From the NCBI RefSeq assembly GCF_036763085.1, contig NZ_JBAIYU010000021.1:76950-140949 (forward strand): 64,000 bases of DNA, given 5' to 3'. Below the pieces are notes generated by a model. The model worked only from the letters and a program-made list of their open reading frames with translations, searched no databases and had not been told where the DNA came from. Position 1 is the stretch's first letter, and every line of letters begins with the position of its first letter. A program made the translations under genes and the position numbers. Of the stretch, positions 16,773-26,461 are shown piece after piece. This stretch comes from JBAIYU01 sp036763085 (GTDB lineage Bacteria; Bacillota; Negativicutes; DSM-1736; Dendrosporobacteraceae).

Positions 16773-18284
16773 ATTCCTCTACATAAGCCAATTAAAAATG
16801 AACTAGAAGCAGTCGGTATTACCAAACAGATGATTTTTGATAATAACTCTATTTTAGATATTGAAAACATTGCATTAACTGATTTGATATCTATAGAAGA
16901 GCTTCAACAAATTCAAAATGTTTGTGCTGATGCTTTTGGAATAGCATCAATTATTACTACTTTAGATGGTCAACCAATAACTCAGCCTAGCAATTTTTGT
17001 AAGGTATGTGAGTTAGTAAGAGCAACCGAATTGGGACGCCAAAATTGCATGCGTTCAGCACAATTTATCGGAAATAAAGCCCATGAACTATTGGAACCAA
17101 CATACGAAAAATGCCTGAGTTGCGGATTTATTGATGCAAGCGCCCCAATCATAGTGGCTGGCGAGCATATAGCTAACTGGGTTTTTGGCCAAATTCGAAA
17201 TAGTGATGTGAAAGAGGAAGATATCAGGTTATACGCAACTGAAATTGGCTTGTGCCCTGATGAACTTGCGGCAGCATTATCTCAAACACATATTATGCCT
17301 TTAAACCAGTTTAATAACTGTATTAGACTAATATGGATGATGGCTCAAAAGTTATCAACCTTAGCATATAATAATTTACGCTTATCAAATGATAATATGA
17401 ATTTGCTGTTAGCAGAGCAGGCAATTAAACAACTGAATAAAGACCTAGAAAATCGCATCTGGGAATATGAAGCAGCAAATAACGAATTGCAGGAAACTTT
17501 AGCTTCCTTACAGGAAACGCAAGCCCAACTGATACAGCAGGAAAAAATGGCTTCCTTAGGCAGTCTTGTTGCTGGCATCGCTCACGAAATTAACACACCC
17601 TTAGGGGTTGGCGTTACTGCCGCATCATACTTAGACCAGCAAACTAAGTTGGCTGAGCAGCTTTTTGCTACTGGCATGATTAAAAAGTCAGATTTCGAAA
17701 AATATCTAACTGCCAGTAGCGATGCTGCTAACATTATCTTGCTAAATCTCCGTCGTGCATCAGAGCTCATTAATAGTTTTAAGCGTGTTGCAGCTGATAG
17801 GGTTAGTGAAAATCGTCAGATTTTTAATTTTAAAAATTACCTTGGAGCAATCATCTTAAGTCTAAGACCTAATTTAAAAAAATCTAATCATAACCTGTTA
17901 ATCGAGTGCGATGAATTTATTGAAATTGATAGTTACCCAGGAGCTTTTTCTCAGATAATTACAAACCTTGTAATGAACTCACTGATTCACGCTTATCCTG
18001 ATGGAAGACAGGGTAATATCAAAATAGATGCTAAAATAGTTTCAAATCAGTTTATACTTACCTACTCTGACGATGGGGCAGGTATATCAGAAAGCAATCT
18101 CGACAAAATCTTTGAACCCTTTTTTACAACTCGCAGGGGAAAAGGCGGAACTGGTCTTGGGTTAAATATTCTTTTTAATCTTGTCACCCAGACACTACAA
18201 GGCAATATAAAATGTCAAAGTAGCGTCGGTCAAGGATCTAGTTTTATTATAACAGTGCCGATTGTTAATGGAGGAACGCCATGA
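16773..18284 (+). CDS. PocR-domain sensor histidine kinase
   Basis: About 503 residues. A PocR sensory domain (roughly 25-190) has Cys pairs CKVCE and CLSCGF and the segment VFGQIR. A coiled coil (roughly 205-265) and a HisKA dimerisation domain follow, with the phosphorylated His in GSLVAGIAHEINTPLG. The ATPase domain shows N (NLVMNSLIHAYPDG), G1 (DDGAGI) and G2 (KGGTGLGLNI) boxes. No membrane span, so it is a cytoplasmic sensor. The stop overlaps the start of the response regulator by 4 bases. The start is unusual: GGAGGTGA is followed at 8 bases by in-frame ATT (16773). An in-frame GTG at 16764 is buried in the Shine-Dalgarno itself. Confidence 0.88.
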   Translation: MPLHKPIKNELEAVGITKQMIFDNNSILDIENIALTDLISIEELQQIQNVCADAFGIASIITTLDGQPITQPSNFCKVCELVRATELGRQNCMRSAQFIGNKAHELLEPTYEKCLSCGFIDASAPIIVAGEHIANWVFGQIRNSDVKEEDIRLYATEIGLCPDELAAALSQTHIMPLNQFNNCIRLIWMMAQKLSTLAYNNLRLSNDNMNLLLAEQAIKQLNKDLENRIWEYEAANNELQETLASLQETQAQLIQQEKMASLGSLVAGIAHEINTPLGVGVTAASYLDQQTKLAEQLFATGMIKKSDFEKYLTASSDAANIILLNLRRASELINSFKRVAADRVSENRQIFNFKNYLGAIILSLRPNLKKSNHNLLIECDEFIEIDSYPGAFSQIITNLVMNSLIHAYPDGRQGNIKIDAKIVSNQFILTYSDDGAGISESNLDKIFEPFFTTRRGKGGTGLGLNILFNLVTQTLQGNIKCQSSVGQGSSFIITVPIVNGGTP

Positions 18285-19891
18285 TCGAGTTACAGCCTTC
18301 TGATGAATTGTTTTTTGCCGATGAAGAAGCGGCTGCTGTCACCAATGATATTATGCCTATCGAAAAGGAATGCTGGAAAGTTCTTATTGTTGATGATGAG
18401 CATTCCGTGCACGCTGTAACTAAGTTGGCATTACAAAATTTCAAATTCGAAGGCAAAACGCTTAGCTTTTTCAGTGCCTATTCTGCTGCAGATGCCAAAC
18501 AACTTATCCAAGAAAACCCTGACACTGCTATTGTGCTTCTTGATGTAGTAATGGAGACAGATGATGCTGGGTTAGAAGTAGCAAAATTTATTCGTGAGGA
18601 AATTAAAAACCCATTTGTTAGAATCATTCTGCGTACAGGACAAGCTGGACAGGCTCCAGAAGAAAGAATTGTTATTGATTACGATATTAATGACTATAAA
18701 GAAAAAACCGAACTGACTGCCCGCAAGCTTTTTACTACCGTTGTGTCCTCCCTTCGCGCCTTTCGTGATATTATTACAATTGATGCAAACCGTAAAGGTT
18801 TAGAAAAAATAATTGAGGCATCTTCTACAATATTTAAGATGCAGTCCATGACAAAATTTGTATCGGGAGTTTTAACACAACTAATTGCGATTCTAAAATT
18901 AAATAAAAATTCTATCTACTGCCGAGCTTCAGGCTTTGCTGCAACAAAAAATAACGGTGAGTTTTTAATTCTAGCCGCTACTGGAGATTATCAAAATTCT
19001 ATAAATAAAAATATTGATGAAGTTGCACCGTTCTCGCTGCAGGAAGAACTTCATCAAGTTTTTAAAACTAAGCAAAGCAGTTACTTTTCTGATCATTTCA
19101 TTGGCTATTTTAATAGTAGTTCCGGCTCTGAAAGCATAATATATCTGCAAGGTCTAAACCACCTCGATGACATCCAGAGAGATCTTATTACCGTCTTTTT
19201 AACTAACGTATCTACAGGCTTTGATAATCTTTACCTTCACCAGGAGTTATCTAATAATCAAACCGAACTGCTCTTTACTTTAGGGGAAATCGCAGAAATT
19301 AGATCTCAGGAAACAGGCTGTCATGTTAAGCGTGTTGCAAAATATACCAAACTTTTGGCTTTAAAATACGGACTCAGCCCTGAAGAGGCTGAATCTTTAA
19401 ATTTAGCGTCTGCTATGCATGATATTGGCAAACTATCAATAAAAGACAGTATTCTTAATAAACCTGATAAACTTACAGATGAAGAGTTCCGGATTATTAA
19501 AACCCACGCAATAGCTGGCTATCAACTTCTCAGAACCTCTAGTCGTAAATTATTGCAAACAGCAGCACTGATTGCCTTGCAGCATCATGAGAAGTATGAC
19601 GGATCAGGATATCCCAAAGGCCTTAAAGGCGAGGAAATCCACATCTATGGCCGTATAACAGCTCTCGCAGATGTATTTGACGCACTAAGCTCTGACCGTG
19701 TATATCGCAGGGCTTGGCCTCTAGATAAAATTTTAGCCTACATTAAAGAACAGCGCGGGCTTCATTTCGATCCACAACTGGTTGACATTATGTTCGATAA
19801 TTTAGAAGAGTTTATAGAAATTCGCGATTCGTGTCTTGATACATATGATAACTCTTTATTAGTTGATAGTACTACTTGTTCTCTGTTTTAG
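18281..19891 (+). CDS. Response regulator with DUF3369 and HD-GYP domains
   Basis: A 536-residue regulator translationally coupled to the PocR kinase (overlap ATGA). Receiver domain about 25-150 (VLIVDDEHS, phosphoacceptor Asp in VLLDVVME). The middle, about 165-320, matches DUF3369. The C-terminal HD-GYP domain has HDIGK and HHEKYDGSGYPKGLKG. HD-GYP domains hydrolyse cyclic di-GMP; all motif residues seem intact, so an active phosphodiesterase is likely. Kinase and regulator together would couple a PocR ligand to cyclic di-GMP level. Confidence 0.92.
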   Translation: MIELQPSDELFFADEEAAAVTNDIMPIEKECWKVLIVDDEHSVHAVTKLALQNFKFEGKTLSFFSAYSAADAKQLIQENPDTAIVLLDVVMETDDAGLEVAKFIREEIKNPFVRIILRTGQAGQAPEERIVIDYDINDYKEKTELTARKLFTTVVSSLRAFRDIITIDANRKGLEKIIEASSTIFKMQSMTKFVSGVLTQLIAILKLNKNSIYCRASGFAATKNNGEFLILAATGDYQNSINKNIDEVAPFSLQEELHQVFKTKQSSYFSDHFIGYFNSSSGSESIIYLQGLNHLDDIQRDLITVFLTNVSTGFDNLYLHQELSNNQTELLFTLGEIAEIRSQETGCHVKRVAKYTKLLALKYGLSPEEAESLNLASAMHDIGKLSIKDSILNKPDKLTDEEFRIIKTHAIAGYQLLRTSSRKLLQTAALIALQHHEKYDGSGYPKGLKGEEIHIYGRITALADVFDALSSDRVYRRAWPLDKILAYIKEQRGLHFDPQLVDIMFDNLEEFIEIRDSCLDTYDNSLLVDSTTCSLF

Positions 19892-19917
19892 AGTATCTTT
19901 GAAATATCTCGTTAAAT

Positions 19918-19955
19918 GTAAAAGCACCTTGCATGGGTTTGCAAGGTGCTTTTAC
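19918..19955. terminator. Bidirectional terminator
   Basis: Sixteen-base arms (19918-19933, 19940-19955) with a 6-base loop between the convergent regulator and symporter genes; A-rich left and T-rich right flanks suit both strands. Confidence 0.8.
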
Positions 19956-19963
19956 ATTGTGAA

Positions 19964-21322
19964 TTAAAATTTTATAATCCCTATTGAGTTTAAAAACACA
20001 ATAAGCAATAGCGCTGGTGTAACATAACGTAGAATGAAATAATATACATTAAACACAAAATCTATGTTCAGTTTTCCATTATTAGACATTTCACGTTTGA
20101 TATCTTCTTTCTTAACTATATATCCTATAAATATTGCAATTAGAAGACCACCAACAGGTAGCAATATATTTGAAGAGATATAGTCAAACCAATCAAAAAA
20201 GCCTCGTCCTAAGAAGGTATAACTTCCTAACAGACTTGCTTTATCAACAGATAAAGTTGCTAAAATTCCGATAGACGCAATGATAACCGCATTTATTATT
20301 GCAGCTTTAGGACGTGAAACACCACGTTCCTCGTTTAGATACGCTAATGGAACTTCAACTAATGATAACATAGCCGTCGTAGCGGCAATCGAAGTTAAAA
20401 AGAAGAAGGCAACTAAAAGTACATTACCAAAAGGAATTTGTGAGAAAACCAGTGGTATTGTCATAAATAATAACCCCGGACCAGCACTTGGTTCCATCCC
20501 AAATGAAAATACTGTTGGAAATATTGCGATACCAGCTAAAAGGGAAACTAGAGTATCAGATAAGGCGACCTTCGTTGCAGTTCCAAAAAGATTATTATCC
20601 TGAGTAAAGTAGCTGCCATAGGTAATCATTGTACCCATACCCAGTGACAATTTGAAAAAGGCTAGACCGAGCGCCGTCAGAACGGCAGCTGCTGTAAGTT
20701 TACTGAAATCAACCTGAAATAGAAAATTAATTCCTTCCATTGCACCAGGCAGCGTTAATGCACGGATATCACAAATTATAATTAATACGAAAAGCAATGG
20801 CATTAACGTCTTGGTTATTTTTTCTATACCATCTTTTACACCCATGGCTAAAATTGAAGCAACAACAGCCATTACAATAAACTGCCATACAATTGGTGAT
20901 AATGGTCCCATTATCACTTCACCAAATTGTGTTTTAGCAGCAGCCATAGTGATTCCGGCAAAATCGCCTTTGATAGCTTTGAAGAGATAAAAATACACCC
21001 AGCCCGCAACGCAGCTATAGAAGAACATTATTAAATAAGACGACAATGCTCCCATAATCCCAATATACTTCCAGGATGTTCCCGGCTTTAATTGGTTGAG
21101 TGCCCCTACTGCATTTTTCCGCGTCTTTCGTCCAATGTAAAATTCACCTAACATTACCGGTAAACCTACAAATAAAATGCAAAGAAAATACACTGCCAGG
21201 AACGCACCGCCACCATATTGCCCAGTAAGGTATGGGAACTTCCATATGTTACCTAACCCTACGGCTGAGCCTAAAGTAGCAAAGAAAACTGCTAACCCTG
21301 AAGAAAACGTTTCTCTTTTCAA
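19964..21322 (-). CDS. Sodium:neurotransmitter symporter (NSS) family transporter
   Basis: About 452 residues with the eleven to twelve membrane spans of the LeuT-fold NSS family. The N-terminal signature GSAVGLGNIWKFPY, which lines the sodium and substrate sites, is present. Bacterial members import amino acids with sodium; the substrate cannot be read from sequence. The start is taken as TTG at 21322 (site GGGAG 8 bases upstream), giving the family-typical N-terminus MKRETFSS; a GTG three codons upstream is possible. A leader of about 215 bases with promoter and attenuator-like hairpin precedes it. Confidence 0.9.
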   Translation of the reverse strand: MKRETFSSGLAVFFATLGSAVGLGNIWKFPYLTGQYGGGAFLAVYFLCILFVGLPVMLGEFYIGRKTRKNAVGALNQLKPGTSWKYIGIMGALSSYLIMFFYSCVAGWVYFYLFKAIKGDFAGITMAAAKTQFGEVIMGPLSPIVWQFIVMAVVASILAMGVKDGIEKITKTLMPLLFVLIIICDIRALTLPGAMEGINFLFQVDFSKLTAAAVLTALGLAFFKLSLGMGTMITYGSYFTQDNNLFGTATKVALSDTLVSLLAGIAIFPTVFSFGMEPSAGPGLLFMTIPLVFSQIPFGNVLLVAFFFLTSIAATTAMLSLVEVPLAYLNEERGVSRPKAAIINAVIIASIGILATLSVDKASLLGSYTFLGRGFFDWFDYISSNILLPVGGLLIAIFIGYIVKKEDIKREMSNNGKLNIDFVFNVYYFILRYVTPALLLIVFLNSIGIIKF

Positions 21323-21400
21323 TTTTCCCACTCCCGTATGTATTTAATGTATACTGCAAAGATACTCCATCTTGCATACAAGTATCTCCACCCTTCCCTT

Positions 21401-21572
21401 AAACAAAGTACTGCTTGTCCTTTGGAGACACCGAAGGACAAGCAGTACCGGGGTTGCTCAGTTCACGGCACAGACACTTACGGTCTGGCTAATTTCACGG
21501 CAAAAAGAAGCCTTAGAAATTTGCTTGTTTGCAGTCCGTGTACATACTAACAAATCTAAATAGGCATGTCAA
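21401..21572 (-). promoter_or_regulatory. Promoter and attenuator-like leader of the NSS transporter
   Basis: TTGACA (21567-21572) and TAGTAT (21544-21549) on the minus strand are 17 bases apart. The transcript then has two similar segments (21487-21502 and 21456-21470, sharing TGCCGTGAA followed by an AGC block), then 15-bp arms (21408-21422, 21434-21448) and TTTGTTT, which looks like an intrinsic terminator about 80 bases before the start codon. The arrangement suggests conditional termination. I do not recognise a known riboswitch class. Confidence 0.6.
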
Positions 21573-21633
21573 GTGTACTGTCTTATATTTAGGGATAACT
21601 ATGATTTAAACTAAATTTTCATTGCAAATTACC

Positions 21634-24600
21634 CTATTTAAAATATTTTATACCGCTTGCAAAAATTTGCTGGTCTTTAACCCCTGGAACGTTTATACCT
21701 ATCTGATTGCCGACACGTTCAGAGTGTCCCATCTTCCCTAGTACTCGTCCATCTGGACTTGTTATACCTTCAATGGCTGCTACAGAGCCATTGGGGTTGA
21801 ATGGTAAATTGCTTGAAGGATGGCCATTGAAATCTACGTATTGTGTGACTATCTGACCATTTTTACTAAGTTGGGCAATCATATCTTCATTCGCAACAAA
21901 TCTTCCTTCACCATGTGAGACTGCAATAGTATGAATATCGCCGACATTAACGTTATATAGCCAAGGTGATTTATTGGAAACGATTTTTGTCTGTACCATA
22001 CAGGATACATGGCGTCCAATCTTGTTATGAGTAAGAGTCGGGCTATGGCTCGTGAGTTCTACAATTTCACCATAGGGAACAAGCCCCAGTTTAATCAATG
22101 CCTGAAAACCATTGCAAATTCCCAGCATTAGACCATCCCGTTGGTTAAGCAGCTTCATAATAGCTTCCTTAATACGAGGATTTCTAAACATTGTAGCAAT
22201 AAATTTACCTGATCCATCAGGTTCATCCCCAGCACTGAAGCCTCCTGGAAGCATAACAATTTGTGAGTTTTCAATGCCGCGAACAATTTCACCAATTGAC
22301 TGTTCTACTGCATTTGGCGTGAGGTTTCTTATCACTAGTGTGTCAGCCAGCCCGCCTGCTTTTTCAAAAGCTCTAGCTGAGTCATATTCGCAGTTTGTTC
22401 CCGGAAAAACTGGGATAAAAACTCTCGGCCTTGCAAAACTTACAGCTGACTTTTTCTTTTCTCCAATTATATTAGGAATAAACTTTGGTTCTTCCTTGGA
22501 AGATTCCGTCATAGTCGGGAAGATTCTTTCCAAAGGCTGCTCCCAAGCCTTCTGAGCTTGTTCTAAATTAATAACTAAGTTGTTAATTTCAATAGTGAAT
22601 TGTTCTGAAGTTGTTCCTAAAGGTCTATAAGGCACATCACCAAACACTTCATCTAAATCTACATCTTCTCTGATTTCTAATATTAAAGAACCATAATCCG
22701 CAGCAAACAGCTGATTAGCTGAAATGTTATCATTAAAATTCATCCCAATTTTGTTGCCGAAAGTCATTTTGCTGATTGCAGCCGCGATTCCGCCGTTTCG
22801 GATACTGTGGGCTGCTAATACTTTACCTTGTTTAATTATATTTGTTACAGCTGCAAAATTACTTCTTAGAGCTTCAAAATTCGGTAATTCATATTCATCC
22901 CTGGCAAGAGGCACTAATACTACCTTACTTCCGACCGCTTTAAATTCAGGCGATATTACAACATTGGCATTAACTATATTTACGGCAAAAGCTACTAGTG
23001 TCGGTGGGACATTTATGTCTTTAAAAGTACCCGACATACTATCTTTACCGCCGATAGCGGGAATTCCCAGCTGCTGCTGCGCAAATAAAGCACCTAAAAG
23101 CGCACTAAACGGCTTACCCCACTTTACAGCATTTTGGCCTAACTTTTCAAAGTACTCCTGCAGCGTCAATCTAATAGTCGAATAATCTCCGCCTAAGGCT
23201 GTAATTTTTGCCGCAGCCTCTACTACTGCGTATACCGCGCCATGGAAAGGACTCCATTTTGATAATACTGGATTGTAGCCATATGTCATAGCAGTAGCAG
23301 TAGTTGTTTCACCGTCTAATACCGGCAGCTTTGCAGCCATACCTTCACTAGGAGTAGACTGATATCTGCCACCAAAAGGCATTAGGATAGTCCCCGCCCC
23401 AATTGTACTATCAAAGTTTTCAACAAGACCTTTTTGACTACATATATTTAGGTCTTGCAAGTTTTTAAGCCACAATTCTTTGATATCTGCCGATTGTATT
23501 TCATCTACAAATTGATTTTTGAAGTAATTATCTTCTGCCGAAGGGGAATCTACTTGCACGTTTATTTGTTGTTTTACCCCATTAGTATCTAAAAACTCAC
23601 GACTGATATCAACAATTGGTTTGCCGCGCCACATCATTTTTAGACGTTTCTCTTCAGTTACCTTAGCAACAACGGTAGCATCAAGGTTCTCTATGTCGGC
23701 ATATTTGATGAACTCCTCTATATCTCTAGCAGAAACAACAACCGCCATTCTCTCCTGCGATTCGGAAATAGCCAGTTCAGTACCATCAAGGCCTTCATAT
23801 TTTTTCGGAATTGCATCTAAATTTATCACAAGACCTTCGGTAAGTTCCCCTATTGCTACAGATACACCGCCCGCTCCGAAATCGTTGCATCTTTTAATCA
23901 TTCTGCTGACTTTGGGATTACGGAATAAACGTTGTATTTTACGTTCTGTCGGTGCATTTCCTTTTTGCACTTCAGCTCCGCAGTTATATAGCGACTCTTC
24001 AGTATGTTCTTTTGAGGAACCAGTTGCGCCGCCGCATCCATCACGGCCAGTAGCGCCTCCAACTAAAATTACAACATCGCCTTCTTGCGGGGTAACCCTA
24101 ACAACATTAGTTTTTGGTGCAGCAGCAATTACGGCACCAATTTCCATACGTTTCGCGACAAAATCCTCATGGTATATTTCGGCTACTTGTCCGGTTGCAA
24201 GACCAATCTGATTGCCATAAGAGCTATAGCCCGCTGCTGCACCTGTAGTGATCTTCTTCTGCGGAAGTTTACCTGGCAAAGTTGCTTCGACACTAACGCG
24301 TGGATCAGCACTGCCAGTTACGCGCATTGCTTGATACACATAGGAACGTCCTGACAAGGGATCACGTATTGCCCCGCCCAGACACGTTGCAGCTCCGCCA
24401 AATGGCTCTATTTCGGTAGGGTGGTTATGTGTCTCGTTTTTAAACATTACTAACCACTCTTGAGACTCTCCGTCTATATCAACATTAACGACTATGCTGC
24501 AAGCATTAATCTCTTCGGATTCATCAAGATCTTGAAGCATTCCTCGTTTCTTCATTTCTTTCATGCTTATTGTAGCAATATCCATTAACGATATATCACG

Positions 24601-25407
24601 GTCTTTATCACCATATACATAATGCCTAGCTTCGAGATATTCATTAAACGCATGAGTAACGGGTTTTATAAAATAACCATCTGAAAAATCAACTTTATCA
24701 ATTTTAGTTAAAAATGTGGTATGGCGGCAATGATCAGACCAATAAGTATCAATAACCTTGAGTTCAGTAATTGTCGGATCTCGCCGTTCTACTTCTCTAA
24801 AATATTTTTGGCAAAATACAAGATCTTCAAAATTCATTGCCATCCCGTTTTGTTGCATAAACAATTCAAGTTCGTTTGCTGACTTGTTGATAAACCCCTT
24901 TAGTACAGCGACATCTTCCGGTGTTTCGGATCTAAGATTCAAGGTGCTAGGCTTGTCCAATCTGGCTTCACGGCATTCAACGGCATTTATACAGTATTTT
25001 TTGATTCTATCAAAATCTTGGTCTGATATTATTCCCTTTAGGATAATTACTTTAGCCGTAACTATATTAGGGCGATCCTTCTGTGTTAATATTTGTATGC
25101 ATTGTGCTGCAGAATCAGCAGTCTGGTCATACTGACCAGGGAGAAATTCTATTGCAAAAACTCTATCCAAAGGATCTATTAGAATATCTTCATCATAAAC
25201 ATCATCAACAGTAGGTTCTGAAAAAACAGTACCACGAGCCTCAGCATACTCATTATCAGTCACACCTTCTATATCATATCGATTGATTATTCTCACTGAT
25301 TCTAAGTTTTCCAAAGCTAGGCTTTCTTTTAAGTCTAAATACAGAGTATGGGCTGGTATATTAAATTCAGGACGTTTTTCCACATAAATTCTTTTAACAC
25401 CACTCAT
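21634..25407 (-). CDS. purL: Phosphoribosylformylglycinamidine synthase, single chain
   Basis: A 1257-residue enzyme that converts FGAR and glutamine to FGAM in purine synthesis. It fuses the PurS-like N-terminus, the two AIRS-type ATP-grasp-like halves and a C-terminal glutamine amidotransferase (about residue 985 on), with the Cys nucleophile in GICNGFQALIKLG and His/Glu after SHGEGRF. Conserved PurL stretches include TYWSDHCRHTTF and KNETHNHPTEIEPFGGAATC. This form is the clostridial type, distinct from the split PurS/Q/L of Bacillus. The ATG at 25407 has GGAGGG upstream. It stands alone, divergent from a LysR gene. Confidence 0.96.
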   Translation of the reverse strand: MSGVKRIYVEKRPEFNIPAHTLYLDLKESLALENLESVRIINRYDIEGVTDNEYAEARGTVFSEPTVDDVYDEDILIDPLDRVFAIEFLPGQYDQTADSAAQCIQILTQKDRPNIVTAKVIILKGIISDQDFDRIKKYCINAVECREARLDKPSTLNLRSETPEDVAVLKGFINKSANELELFMQQNGMAMNFEDLVFCQKYFREVERRDPTITELKVIDTYWSDHCRHTTFLTKIDKVDFSDGYFIKPVTHAFNEYLEARHYVYGDKDRDISLMDIATISMKEMKKRGMLQDLDESEEINACSIVVNVDIDGESQEWLVMFKNETHNHPTEIEPFGGAATCLGGAIRDPLSGRSYVYQAMRVTGSADPRVSVEATLPGKLPQKKITTGAAAGYSSYGNQIGLATGQVAEIYHEDFVAKRMEIGAVIAAAPKTNVVRVTPQEGDVVILVGGATGRDGCGGATGSSKEHTEESLYNCGAEVQKGNAPTERKIQRLFRNPKVSRMIKRCNDFGAGGVSVAIGELTEGLVINLDAIPKKYEGLDGTELAISESQERMAVVVSARDIEEFIKYADIENLDATVVAKVTEEKRLKMMWRGKPIVDISREFLDTNGVKQQINVQVDSPSAEDNYFKNQFVDEIQSADIKELWLKNLQDLNICSQKGLVENFDSTIGAGTILMPFGGRYQSTPSEGMAAKLPVLDGETTTATAMTYGYNPVLSKWSPFHGAVYAVVEAAAKITALGGDYSTIRLTLQEYFEKLGQNAVKWGKPFSALLGALFAQQQLGIPAIGGKDSMSGTFKDINVPPTLVAFAVNIVNANVVISPEFKAVGSKVVLVPLARDEYELPNFEALRSNFAAVTNIIKQGKVLAAHSIRNGGIAAAISKMTFGNKIGMNFNDNISANQLFAADYGSLILEIREDVDLDEVFGDVPYRPLGTTSEQFTIEINNLVINLEQAQKAWEQPLERIFPTMTESSKEEPKFIPNIIGEKKKSAVSFARPRVFIPVFPGTNCEYDSARAFEKAGGLADTLVIRNLTPNAVEQSIGEIVRGIENSQIVMLPGGFSAGDEPDGSGKFIATMFRNPRIKEAIMKLLNQRDGLMLGICNGFQALIKLGLVPYGEIVELTSHSPTLTHNKIGRHVSCMVQTKIVSNKSPWLYNVNVGDIHTIAVSHGEGRFVANEDMIAQLSKNGQIVTQYVDFNGHPSSNLPFNPNGSVAAIEGITSPDGRVLGKMGHSERVGNQIGINVPGVKDQQIFASGIKYFK

Positions 25408-25504
25408 ATTTATACCCTCCTTTACCTTTACAATATTATTGTAATATATTATCATTGATTATAATAATTAATAATTCTAATCTCTTTTATTAGGAGAACT
25501 TATT

Positions 25505-26389
25505 ATGAGTATTAACTTCGAATTGTATAAGGTTTTTTATTATGTAGCCAAAAATTTGAGTTTTTCCGAAGCTGCCAATAATATGTATATTTCCCAGTCT
25601 GCCGTTAGCCAATCCATCAAACAGCTTGAAGAACAGCTTGGCAGTAAGTTATTCTCCCGCAATACAAAACAAGTCAAACTAACTCATTCTGGCGAACTTT
25701 TATTTCGCCATGTTGAGCAAGCTTTTAACTTCCTTCGAACAGGTGAACGGAGCATAGGTGAATTGCATTCACTACAGCAAGGCGAAATTAGAATTGCTGC
25801 CAGTGATACCATCTGTAAATATTTCCTGATACCTTATCTTAAACAATTCCATCAGTTATATCCAAAGATAAAAATAAGCATCACTAACCGCCCCTCACCA
25901 GTGTGCGCTGAACTCCTAATGAAGGGACTTGTTGATGTAAGTATCATTAATTTACCCAGCACTGAAACTTATAAAGATGCAAAAGTAAGCAAACTCAAAT
26001 CAATTCAGGATGTTTTTGTAACCGCTCCAAAGTATGCATACATAAACGAAAAGCAGATTGAATTAGCCAATTTAGTTAAATACCCTATGCTTATGCTTGA
26101 GAAAAATTCAACAACAAGAGTCTTCTTCGAACAGTACTTACATACAAATAATCTTACCGTAACACCTGAAATTGAATTAGACAGTGTAGATATCATGATT
26201 GAGCTGGTTAAAATAGGCTTAGGGATTTCCTTTATTGCCAAAGAGTATATACAAAAAGAACTAGCTTCCGGCGAACTGATTATCTTAAACGTAGACTCCG
26301 AAATACCCTCAAGATACCTAGGATTAATAACCCATGCCAGTTTACCAACCCCTGCAGCCGCACAGAAATTTATTGAGTTATTAGTATAA
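25505..26389 (+). CDS. LysR-family transcriptional regulator
   Basis: A 294-residue regulator. Winged helix-turn-helix at about 3-62 (LSFSEAANNMYISQSAVSQ) and a periplasmic-binding-like effector domain from about 90 on. The ATG follows TTAGGAGAA. It is divergent from purL across 97 bases. LysR proteins often control the divergent neighbour, but no T-N11-A operator could be assigned with confidence, so its target and effector are unknown. Confidence 0.9.
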   Translation: MSINFELYKVFYYVAKNLSFSEAANNMYISQSAVSQSIKQLEEQLGSKLFSRNTKQVKLTHSGELLFRHVEQAFNFLRTGERSIGELHSLQQGEIRIAASDTICKYFLIPYLKQFHQLYPKIKISITNRPSPVCAELLMKGLVDVSIINLPSTETYKDAKVSKLKSIQDVFVTAPKYAYINEKQIELANLVKYPMLMLEKNSTTRVFFEQYLHTNNLTVTPEIELDSVDIMIELVKIGLGISFIAKEYIQKELASGELIILNVDSEIPSRYLGLITHASLPTPAAAQKFIELLV

Positions 26390-26415
26390 CTTAAAGTACA
26401 TATACTTTTTACTAA

Positions 26416-26457
26416 AAAAGACTTAGCTTTGCGCACTAACGAAAAGCTAAGTCTTTT
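26416..26457. terminator. Bidirectional terminator between the LysR gene and speD
   Basis: Near-perfect arms of about 15 bases with a loop of about a dozen bases, A-rich and T-rich flanks, placed between the convergent genes. Confidence 0.8.
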
Positions 26458-26461
26458 CTTA

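Noticed and set aside
22112..24211. Several frames of 147-196 codons opposite purL
   Set aside because: Shadows of a well supported gene; no site and no recognisable domain.
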